Below, piece by piece: positions 1-5,940 of a stretch of 36,572 bases of DNA. The DNA comes from Prevotella sp. (GTDB lineage Bacteria; Bacteroidota; Bacteroidia; Bacteroidales; Bacteroidaceae): the NCBI GenBank assembly GCA_017941345.1, contig JAGAWQ010000009.1, positions 1 through 36,572 of the forward strand, in the 5' to 3' direction. A program made the translations under genes and the position numbers. Under the pieces are notes generated by a model. It was not told the DNA's origin and did not search any database. It worked only from the letters and a program-made list of their open reading frames with translations. Within the stretch, counting starts at the first letter, position 1, and each line of letters begins with the position of its first letter.

Positions 1-168
1 CGCCGTGAGGCGAGAGAGAAACAACGGAGGAACGTGGGCGAATAGGATAGTATATAACAGCAAAATCTCTCGGGTTTCCGCAATGACCCATGAACAAATG
101 CCTTTACTACCAATGCCCACGTATCCGTTGCCGTATACGTGAGCCGGCAGCCAACTTGCTTTGCTCAT
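1..168 (-). CDS. Possible partial gene running off the left edge (hypothetical)
   Basis: The minus strand is open from an ATG at 168 to the window edge, 56 codons without a stop. The peptide begins MSKASWLPAHVYGNG and has a hydrophobic stretch around residues 38-55. I do not recognise a family. The only support beyond the open frame is a Bacteroides-type -7 box pointing the same way about 70 bases upstream (240-247). The overlapping plus-strand frames (139-441) show no family resemblance. It may be non-coding DNA that is open by chance. Confidence 0.25.
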   Translation of the reverse strand, partial: MSKASWLPAHVYGNGYVGIGSKGICSWVIAETREILLLYTILFAHVPPLFLSRLTA

Positions 169-239
169 GTCTTTAGAATTGCGGTTCGAGAGACTTACAA
201 AAGCTGCGGTTGCTTCGTCTTTTTATATGTCTTCGGATG

Positions 240-247
240 CAAAGGTA
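240..247 (-). promoter_or_regulatory. Candidate -7 promoter element for the left-edge minus-strand gene
   Basis: Read on the minus strand this is TACCTTTG followed by CATCC, matching the Bacteroides TAnnTTTG -7 consensus and the TTTGCA extension seen at other promoters here. No TTTG -33 box sits at the usual spacing, so it is a half match. Confidence 0.35.
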
Positions 248-478
248 CTTATTTCCCTTCACATTCCGATACTTTTTGCTATTTATCTTACGGACTCATA
301 TCAATTTCAGGGTTTAAAGGGTTGGACTTCATCCTTCGTTTTCTCGCCATGGCAGAGCCTGAGCCCTCCGAGCTCTGCTCGCCTGAGCACCTTTTAAGAA
401 AGCAAGAAGCGAAGAAGCTCCACTCTGCTCATTTGGCTTAACGAAAACGTTCAACTTCATGTTATTTTATGCGGATTC

Positions 479-509
479 TTTGATTATTCGATTTTTCTTT
501 GTATCTTTG
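479..509 (+). promoter_or_regulatory. Promoter of the toxin-antitoxin remnant (TTTG-N19-TATCTTTG)
   Basis: The -33 box TTTG (479-482) and -7 box TATCTTTG (502-509) are 19 bp apart, the canonical Bacteroides arrangement. The antitoxin ATG lies 25 bases past the -7 box. The promoter looks intact although the operon behind it is broken. Confidence 0.75.
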
Positions 510-534
510 CCCCCGAGAATAAATAATTTTAGTT

Positions 535-777
535 ATGGAAGCAACCGTTTTCAATCCTTTGCAGATTCATCTGCTTCAAATGTTCGCCCTGGACAAGAGT
601 CAAAATGGGCTCAAGGAGTTGAAGGACGTACTTTACCGCCATTATTCGGCTAAAATGGAGGATCGGCTCGATACATTGTGGCAGTCCGGGAAACTTAATC
701 AAGAGCGACTCGATGAAATCAACGAGATGGATCTCCACACCATATTATCATTTCCAAATGATTCAGGCAGACCCTGA
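535..777 (+). pseudogene. Antitoxin remnant of a PIN-type toxin-antitoxin pair, C-terminus altered by deletion
   Basis: The first ~65 residues (MEATVFNPLQIHLLQMF, then a KEL.D.LY core and DTLWQSGKLNQERLDEIN) resemble the small antitoxins that precede PIN toxins in Bacteroides and Prevotella. Such antitoxins normally end soon after this point and the toxin gene follows. Here the frame runs instead into the middle of the toxin and stops at 777 after about 11 residues read out of the toxin's frame. The antitoxin may still be expressed, since promoter and start are good, but its tail is abnormal. Assignment rests on remembered family resemblance. Confidence 0.6.
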
Positions 778-928
778 CGACAACAAGTTTGTCGATTGTG
801 CTATTGCAGCTGGAGCCAGATATGTCGTAACCAACGACCATCATTTTGATGTACTCCGTCAAACCCCCTTCCCGTATGTCGATGTCATTGCATTGGCAGA
901 ATTCACGGAATTGTTGAAACGAATGTAA
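743..928 (+). pseudogene. PIN-domain toxin, N-terminally deleted
   Basis: About 61 codons encode the C-terminal half of a PIN ribonuclease: HFQMIQADPDDNKFVDCAI, then VVTNDHHFDVL and PFPYVDVI. The PDDNKFVD and TNDHHF acidic segments are the second half of the PIN active site. The N-terminal half, with the LDTN strand carrying the first catalytic aspartate (roughly 70-80 residues), is absent. The segment sits +1 out of frame with the antitoxin remnant. A deletion joining the end of the antitoxin gene to the middle of the toxin gene explains both. A functional nuclease is not expected. Confidence 0.75.
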
Positions 929-954
929 CCACATCATTTCACCTCCATACACCA

Positions 955-982
955 TCCCTCTCCCCCTTACCATTGAGAGGGA
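955..982 (+). terminator. Rho-independent terminator after the PIN remnant
   Basis: A perfect 8-bp stem TCCCTCTC (955-962) and GAGAGGGA (975-982) with a 12-base loop is followed by a T-rich run (TATTTCGTTTT). It starts 26 bases after the toxin stop. Confidence 0.7.
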
Positions 983-1283
983 TATTTCGTTTTGGCGATA
1001 TGGTGTCAGATGTTTCATTTCCATGTAATAGTCCAATACAAATCCACTTTGTCTATAAAGACAGGATGAGGTAACAAAATGCTAACCTCCATCCAAGATT
1101 TTTTTCATGAATATGTGTAAAAAGAAAAAAATGTACTAATAGAAAATAGGGTAACGCCAGTACATGACTAGCAGCTACCCTATTCTCAAGAGTTACTAAC
1201 GTGGAGGTGTCCTATGGTTATTTCCTTTCCTTGTAATGATGAAGCAGGTAAAGTTTTATTGCCACAGGAACACCTCGTCAGAT
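983..1283. other. Non-coding gap between the PIN remnant and the TonB-linked gene
   Basis: This 300-base stretch is AT-rich with no convincing gene. It holds the minus-strand terminator at 1145-1184 and a looser imperfect inverted repeat (GGAGGTGTCCT near 1202 against AGGAACACCTC near 1266). Confidence 0.6.
1145..1184 (-). terminator. Terminator of the ECF sigma/anti-sigma/TonB operon
   Basis: Perfect 9-bp inverted repeat AATAGGGTA (1145-1153) and TACCCTATT (1176-1184) with a 22-base loop, 99 bases past the stop of the minus-strand operon. Read on the minus strand the stem is followed by TTCTATTAG and then a T-run. The long loop makes it less than ideal. Confidence 0.5.
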
Positions 1284-3857
1284 TCAAAGTCTGTTCTTCT
1301 CAGAATTACCGGCACCAGTACCCTTATACTTAGACGGAGTGACATTGAAGCGGTAACGCAGGGAGAGTTGGATGCAACGGGAATCGTTGTCCTCCATCTT
1401 ACGGTACATCATTCTATTGCTGTAAAGCATGACATGGTTGATGCCTCCATTGAAGAGGTCGTTGCCTGTCAATTTGACGTTGAGACGGCGCTGGAAGAAG
1501 TCTTTGCTGACGCTGAGCGAGAGCATTGGATTAGTGCAGTCAACCCAAATGTTTGAGCCTGTATTGCCGTGAGTGTGCATATTGAAGTCGGCCTGTAGCA
1601 GCCAGTCGTGAGGCAGTGACACGATATTGCCTAATTGCAGGGTCAGCATCGGATGGCTAAAACTCTTCTCTTGACCATTAAACAGTGACTTGAACCAAGG
1701 TTTCATCAGCGACATGTTGTATTGTGGAGTCCATGTTATCATGTCGTTTAATTTGACGTTCTTTTGTGCGCCCAAAGTAACAGTGAGCCAGTCGGCATGA
1801 TCATAGTTCAGGTAGGTCACAAAATTCACCTTTGAATCCTCTTCCAGACTGCCCGCCGTATAAAGAATAGGATCAACACAATGGGAGAAGTTGGTCATCA
1901 GATAGAGCCACTTCCACATCACCATTGCGTTCAGGTTGTGGTACTTGACGGGGTTCAGATAGGGATTGCCCGTCTGCCGGTTCAAGCGATTCTCATAGGT
2001 GACATCGCTACTCAACTGCCAATATGAAGGACGTGTTGTCCGCTTGGCGTAACTGAAAGATAGTTGCAGATTCTTGGCTGACGTAGAAACTGAAAAGGAC
2101 GGAAAAAAGGCATCGTAGGTACGGCATTGATCGTCACGACGAATACCATTGACATAATATTCAGATTCCACATGCTCGTAGCGCAGACCAGCCGACAATT
2201 GGAAGCGTCCCAAACGCTGGCGCAGTTCCATGAAGGGCGCAATGTTGCTTTCGTGCTGCTCATTGTTGCTGTTGGCAATGTATCCCTCGGGGTTGTCGAA
2301 TCTGCTGCGCCAGCGCGTATTGGTATATTCCTCGCCGACTTCTATCAGACCTTTCCATAGCGGATGTGTAACAAAGAGTTTCTCGGCAAACATCTTACTG
2401 CGTGTCTGGCTTTCGGTATTTACATCGCGGTCTTCGTACTCGGTACTGAGTTCCTGCTGCTGATTGCGACTCTGCTGCTTACGGGAGGTATAGTCAGCGT
2501 TGAAGTCAATGCTGAGCTGGCCCACTTTTCCTGTGTAGTAAAGATTGACCTGATGTGTAGGCGCGTTCTTGTCACGCCGGACGCCGCTGTTCTGCAAGTG
2601 GTCGTATGGCACTCCGTCGGCTTGTAAGTCATCATCATACTCACTACGAGTCTTCACATAGTCGTAGGTATTCTGGTAGAATCCGCCGAAAGAGTGGCTA
2701 TCATAGATCTGGTAGTTAAATCCGAAGCGCCCTTCTAAGAAGGGATTGCGAACATTATTCTTCTGCTTATTGTTAATCACCCAGAGCGTGTCGGCAAAGA
2801 TTGTCTGCTCGAACTCGCCATTGCTTTTCCGCCTGTTATATGCTCCAAAGAGGTTAGCGAAAAGTTCCAGTCCACCCGTTCGATAAGTCAGATTTATTCT
2901 CTCATTATTGGCATAGCCGCGCCCACAGCGAGACCATGATGACAATTCCACACCCAGACCTTCACCTGCTGCCCGTTTTGTGCGGATAATGATGACAGCA
3001 TTTACCGAAGCATCATAGCGGGCACCAGGATTCTGGATGACCTCCACACTGCGGATAAAGTCCGACTGTATATTTCTCAGTTCGTTTAGGTCGCTCAGTT
3101 TGCGATTGTTCAGATAGATAAGCGGTGCCCCTTTGCCTAAGATCTCGAATCCCTCGCCCCGTTTGGCAATCATCGGGACACGTGTAAGTACATCCTCTGC
3201 CGTACCTAAACGTTCCATCACTGTTCCTTCCACATTCATCATCAGCGAATTACCCTGTAGCACCACCTTTGGACGTTCACCCTGTACGACCACGCCATTC
3301 AGAGTATAGTTATCAGGCTGCATTCGTATTGTACCCACATTAGGCTGATTGCAGTGCCGATAGACGGTCTTGTAACCGACGTAGGAAATGCGGGCAAAAA
3401 CACTTTCCTGTTCGTATGGAACAGCGAAGTAGCCGCTTTCGTTGCTGACTCCGCCACTGAGCAAAGTGGAGTCGGCAGGATTGAGGATTGCTACGTTAGC
3501 GTATGCTACAGGTTCGCCCTGTTCATCAATGATAGTACCCGTCAGGTGGCGGTCTGTCTTATGCGTACACTCTACAAAAATTTCATGCTCTCCGCTTTTG
3601 ACAACTCGGATAGGATAGAAACCAACAATCTGCAAAATGGCATCAGTCAGTTTCTCATGCCTGATATCTGTCGTGACCTTAAAATCCTCCAGTTCGTCAT
3701 AGATGAAGTTGACTGTGTAGTCCTGTTGCAGGTCGTTGAGTTCCATCAACACCATCGACATAGACACGTTATCATAATGTCGGGTAATACGCTGAGCCAA
3801 AGCCAATGTAGCCACAAGGCAGAGCGCACAGATGAAAGTGAATCTTCTCATGGTCAT
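1284..3857 (-). CDS. TonB-linked outer-membrane protein with N-terminal STN signalling domain
   Basis: This 857-residue protein has a signal peptide (1-21, ending LALAQ), an STN (secretin/TonB short N-terminal) domain at ~24-95, a carboxypeptidase-regulatory-like beta-sandwich at ~104-180 (LTGTIIDEQGEPVAYANV), a plug-like region at ~190-295 and a beta-barrel from ~300 to the end. The barrel and its basic C-terminal tail (SKYKGTGAG) fit the Bacteroidota OMP_b-brl_3 type. STN domains contact an inner-membrane anti-sigma factor, and the two genes upstream are exactly an anti-sigma and an ECF sigma. Its start overlaps the anti-sigma stop by 4 bp (ATGA), so translation is probably coupled. The inferred role is to sense and perhaps import a substrate and signal to the sigma factor. 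The substrate cannot be read from sequence. Confidence 0.9.
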   Translation of the reverse strand: MTMRRFTFICALCLVATLALAQRITRHYDNVSMSMVLMELNDLQQDYTVNFIYDELEDFKVTTDIRHEKLTDAILQIVGFYPIRVVKSGEHEIFVECTHKTDRHLTGTIIDEQGEPVAYANVAILNPADSTLLSGGVSNESGYFAVPYEQESVFARISYVGYKTVYRHCNQPNVGTIRMQPDNYTLNGVVVQGERPKVVLQGNSLMMNVEGTVMERLGTAEDVLTRVPMIAKRGEGFEILGKGAPLIYLNNRKLSDLNELRNIQSDFIRSVEVIQNPGARYDASVNAVIIIRTKRAAGEGLGVELSSWSRCGRGYANNERINLTYRTGGLELFANLFGAYNRRKSNGEFEQTIFADTLWVINNKQKNNVRNPFLEGRFGFNYQIYDSHSFGGFYQNTYDYVKTRSEYDDDLQADGVPYDHLQNSGVRRDKNAPTHQVNLYYTGKVGQLSIDFNADYTSRKQQSRNQQQELSTEYEDRDVNTESQTRSKMFAEKLFVTHPLWKGLIEVGEEYTNTRWRSRFDNPEGYIANSNNEQHESNIAPFMELRQRLGRFQLSAGLRYEHVESEYYVNGIRRDDQCRTYDAFFPSFSVSTSAKNLQLSFSYAKRTTRPSYWQLSSDVTYENRLNRQTGNPYLNPVKYHNLNAMVMWKWLYLMTNFSHCVDPILYTAGSLEEDSKVNFVTYLNYDHADWLTVTLGAQKNVKLNDMITWTPQYNMSLMKPWFKSLFNGQEKSFSHPMLTLQLGNIVSLPHDWLLQADFNMHTHGNTGSNIWVDCTNPMLSLSVSKDFFQRRLNVKLTGNDLFNGGINHVMLYSNRMMYRKMEDNDSRCIQLSLRYRFNVTPSKYKGTGAGNSEKNRL

Positions 3858-4516
3858 TGTTTTGGACTACTGGCTTGTAAATCTGCTGTCAGGATGCTAT
3901 CGCACAGTTCCAAACGGATGCGCTCAAAGGAATTCATACTTCTTATGGCTTCTACTGTCGACTGCTGCTTGTTCCAGATGTAGAACAAACGAAGTGTCTT
4001 GGCTTCCTCGCTCTTCCATTTCAGCGTTAGCCCGTAATAGTCGGCCATGTCGGTCAGTATCTTTTCGAGTGTGGCCTCGTCGTAACGTACCACCTTAGAA
4101 GGTATGGTGTCTTTTTTTATAGTGTCTGCTGACAGTTGGTGTGGATTAGCATTTGTAGTCTCTTGGATTGGGGGTTGTGACTCTATACCCACATTGGAAA
4201 CATGGCGTATGATATGGATAGCGGCAAAGGCGATACCCGACATCATCAGTATGCCGATAAATGTAGCTGCTATCTTCAACCAACTGCGCTCCTGCTTCTG
4301 CTCTGTCAGATGAGTCTGTACGAAACGCTGCCATTCGGCATCTACATTGTTCACATCGTTTTCATTAGACATCATGGCCTGTTTTAACTGCGCCGTGGCT
4401 TCCATCAGTTCACGCACTTCGGGGTCGTCAAGCATCGTCTGCAATGCCTGCTCTGAGAACTGTTCAGGATGCTCCTGCATGTCTAATAGCAACTGGATTT
4501 TCTCGTCTCTCTCCAT
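3854..4516 (-). CDS. Anti-sigma factor, membrane-anchored, with DUF4974-like C-terminus
   Basis: This 220-residue protein has a cytoplasmic N-terminal part rich in acidic and helical segments (1-78), one transmembrane helix at ~80-103 (LKIAATFIGILMMSGIAFAA) and a periplasmic tail. The tail at ~140-212 (VVRYDEATLEKILTDMADYYG) resembles the DUF4974 domain at the C-terminus of FecR-type anti-sigma factors. The FecR beta-helical domain itself seems absent, so this is a short form. It lies between its partners, 4 bases after the sigma gene and overlapping the receptor by 4 bp. Expected role: hold the ECF sigma at the inner membrane until the receptor's STN domain signals. Confidence 0.85.
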   Translation of the reverse strand: MERDEKIQLLLDMQEHPEQFSEQALQTMLDDPEVRELMEATAQLKQAMMSNENDVNNVDAEWQRFVQTHLTEQKQERSWLKIAATFIGILMMSGIAFAAIHIIRHVSNVGIESQPPIQETTNANPHQLSADTIKKDTIPSKVVRYDEATLEKILTDMADYYGLTLKWKSEEAKTLRLFYIWNKQQSTVEAIRSMNSFERIRLELCDSILTADLQASSPKQ

Positions 4517-4520
4517 AGTC

Positions 4521-5024
4521 TTATTTCTTTTGATTGTTATAGTCCTTGATTGTATTCATGGCTTTGGTCAGATGTTTATAGACCATCACGCGGCTGATGC
4601 CCAACTGGTCGGCTATCTCCTGATACTTCATGCCGTCGATATGCCTCATGCGGAACACCATTAAGGTCTGTCCTGTCAGATGCTGCTTGGCGTATGTCAT
4701 CATTTGCTGATAACATTGTTCCACAGACGTATAGGTGATCGTGTCATCGTCTGTCACCATGTTCTGCTTCATCTCCAGTGTATAGGCTTGCTCGAACTTG
4801 GCTCTCACATCCTTGTGTTCCAGCAGATTCAGGCATCGGTTCCTGACACTTGCCATCAAATAACCCTCCATGTTCTTTGGTAGGATGTCAGTCTTTATCA
4901 GCGTGGCAAACACCTCACTCACCACGTCGCGCGATTCCTCGTCGTCGTAGAGCATCCGCTTTGCCAACCGTATCATTGGGCCGTAGTGCTGTCGGAACAA
5001 TATTTCTATCTTTTCTTTCTTCAT
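4521..5024 (-). CDS. ECF-type RNA polymerase sigma factor
   Basis: This 167-residue protein has sigma region 2 at ~10-75 (FRQHYGPMIRLAKRMLYDDEESRDVVSEVF reads as core and -10 binding helices) and region 4 at ~115-160 (MKYQEIADQLGISRVMVYKHL is the helix-turn-helix). Region 3 is missing, as in all ECF sigmas. It is the first gene of the operon, 4 bases ahead of the anti-sigma. Such trios usually activate a distant or adjacent outer-membrane uptake locus. No partner uptake operon is visible apart from the receptor itself, so autoregulation of the trio is the simplest inference. Confidence 0.92.
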   Translation of the reverse strand: MKKEKIEILFRQHYGPMIRLAKRMLYDDEESRDVVSEVFATLIKTDILPKNMEGYLMASVRNRCLNLLEHKDVRAKFEQAYTLEMKQNMVTDDDTITYTSVEQCYQQMMTYAKQHLTGQTLMVFRMRHIDGMKYQEIADQLGISRVMVYKHLTKAMNTIKDYNNQKK

Positions 5025-5053
5025 TCTATTCTTATAGACAGGAAAGGGGGCGT

Positions 5054-5086
5054 AAAAGATAACCTCTAGACCAAACTTTTTTCAAA
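5054..5086 (-). promoter_or_regulatory. Weak candidate promoter of the ECF sigma operon
   Basis: On the minus strand TTTG (5086-5083) and TATCTTTT (5061-5054) are 21 bp apart. That is one base off the TAnnTTTG -7 consensus and slightly long in spacing. It lies 29 bases upstream of the sigma ATG. The operon may instead use a promoter recognised by its own ECF sigma. Confidence 0.3.
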
Positions 5087-5101
5087 AAAGGGCATAAAAA
5101 A

Positions 5102-5135
5102 GTACTTTCGTTGACCCCTTCACCAACAAAAGTAC
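5102..5135 (-). terminator. Rho-independent terminator of the BlaI-type gene
   Basis: Inverted repeat GTACTTTCGTTG (5102-5113) against CAACAAAAGTAC (5124-5135), 11 of 12 positions paired, 10-base loop. On the minus strand the stem is followed directly by a T6 run. It lies about 95 bases after the repressor stop and separates it from the sigma operon. Confidence 0.75.
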
Positions 5136-5229
5136 ATAATTACACGCAAATGTTACACCTCGCAGCGCGACTTTTACAGATTATTATTATTCCACCTCAT
5201 TGTTTGAGAGTGGAATCTAAGTATTTCGC

Positions 5230-5619
5230 TCATTGGTTCTTTGCCTCAATCGTTTCCATCAACTGCTTCAACTCCTCCAGTTCTTTCTCGTCGTAGTGCT
5301 CCTTTTGCACAAAGAAACTGACGAGCGAGGCAAAGGAACCTCCAAAGAAGGTATCCTTGACATCCGTAATATAAAAATAGGTATAGTCCTCCTTGCTTAC
5401 CAATGGCGTGAATCGGTTGGCCTTGCCTACCCTCTCTGGTTTGACGAAGCCCTTGTCGGTCAGAATCTTCATAAATGTAAGGATGGTAGTATATGCAGGT
5501 TTTGGCTCAGGATATTGGTCTATAATATCCTGAATAACTCCCTGTTGCTTGGGCAGGCTCCACAGGATATTCATCACCTGCGTCTCAGCCTTAGTCAATT
5601 GCTTTTTCTTTTCGCTCAT
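5230..5619 (-). CDS. BlaI/MecI/CopY-family transcriptional repressor, orphan
   Basis: This 129-residue protein has an N-terminal winged helix (~8-78: LTKAETQVMNILWSL, then PAYTTILTFMKILTDKGFV) and a C-terminal helical dimerisation part (~95-129). The family represses by binding dyads as a dimer. In BlaI/BlaR and MecI/MecR it is inactivated when an M56 membrane protease cleaves it. In Bacteroidota the protease usually lies directly downstream. Here the gene is followed by a terminator and an unrelated operon, so no protease partner is present. Its promoter carries two copies of an ACTAAA-N2-TTTAGT palindrome, one between the promoter boxes, so it almost certainly represses itself. Its other targets are not in this window. 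Confidence 0.9.
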   Translation of the reverse strand: MSEKKKQLTKAETQVMNILWSLPKQQGVIQDIIDQYPEPKPAYTTILTFMKILTDKGFVKPERVGKANRFTPLVSKEDYTYFYITDVKDTFFGGSFASLVSFFVQKEHYDEKELEELKQLMETIEAKNQ

Positions 5620-5644
5620 AAACGTTCGTTGTTGAATCTGGGTG

Positions 5645-5675
5645 CAAAGATAAACTAAATATTTAGTAGTACAAA
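5645..5675 (-). promoter_or_regulatory. Promoter of the BlaI-type repressor
   Basis: On the minus strand TTTG (5675-5672), 19 bp, TATCTTTG (5652-5645): a full match to the Bacteroides consensus. The gene's ATG at 5619 lies 25 bases downstream. Confidence 0.85.
5654..5667. promoter_or_regulatory. Operator 1, perfect palindrome ACTAAATATTTAGT
   Basis: This 14-bp perfect palindrome fills the spacer between the -33 and -7 boxes of the repressor's promoter. Bound protein would block polymerase. The half-site ACTAAA/TTTAGT is repeated at 5686-5699. Confidence 0.8.
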
Positions 5676-5685
5676 GAAATGTTCA

Positions 5686-5699
5686 ACTAAACTTTTAGT
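5686..5699. promoter_or_regulatory. Operator 2, ACTAAACTTTTAGT
   Basis: Same half-sites as operator 1, differing only in the two central bases (CT for AT). The two centres are 32 bp apart, about three helical turns, so two dimers would bind the same DNA face just upstream of the -33 box. Confidence 0.75.
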
Positions 5700-5748
5700 A
5701 TTTAACAATGTTTAGCGGATTGTTTTTTCTTCCTCATCCTATAAAAAT

Positions 5749-5795
5749 GGGGTAGCAAGCTAGCAGAGCTGGAGCGCCCGCTAACGCGCCTACCC
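5749..5795 (-). other. Hairpin region in the repressor-lon gap, terminator-like on the minus strand
   Basis: GGGTAG (5750-5755) and CTACCC (5790-5795) pair around a GC-rich interior that contains smaller inverted repeats. Read on the minus strand the stem is followed by CATTTTTAT. No minus-strand transcript that would need terminating here is evident, so its purpose is unknown; a small RNA or a relic is possible. The rest of the gap holds the operators, an 11-base A-run (5855-5865) and the lon promoter. Confidence 0.35.
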
Positions 5796-5881
5796 GTTGC
5801 CTTTCAACAAGGTACAGGGTTATGCAGAATGGGATTGGGCGTGGCATGGAAATCAAAAAAAAAAAGAAAAAAGAGCTTTTC

Positions 5882-5913
5882 TTTGGTTTTTTGTTCGCTT
5901 ATTCGTACCTTTG
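5882..5913 (+). promoter_or_regulatory. Promoter of lon (TTTG-N20-TACCTTTG)
   Basis: TTTG at 5882-5885 and TACCTTTG at 5906-5913 are 20 bp apart. The -7 box is preceded by TTCG and followed by CACC, as in several other promoters here. It decides the lon start: any ATG upstream of about 5918 is outside the transcript. Confidence 0.8.
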
Positions 5914-5940
5914 CACCTCATTATGGAAGAGAAAATAACA

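Noticed and set aside
355-400. GC-rich inverted repeat CAGAGC...GCTCTG
   Set aside because: Only a 6-bp stem, no T-run and no gene ending nearby; could not be tied to any transcript.
139-441. Overlapping plus-strand open frames near the left edge
   Set aside because: The translations look like random sequence, no promoter points this way, and the minus-strand -7 box lies within them.
5127-5134. TACTTTTG (minus strand) as a promoter for the ECF sigma operon
   Set aside because: It is one arm of the repressor's terminator hairpin and has no -33 box at the correct spacing.
5797-5940. Lon starting at 5797, giving 864 residues
   Set aside because: The lon promoter (5882-5913) lies inside this extension, and the extra residues (QKKKEKRAFLWFF) do not look like Lon.
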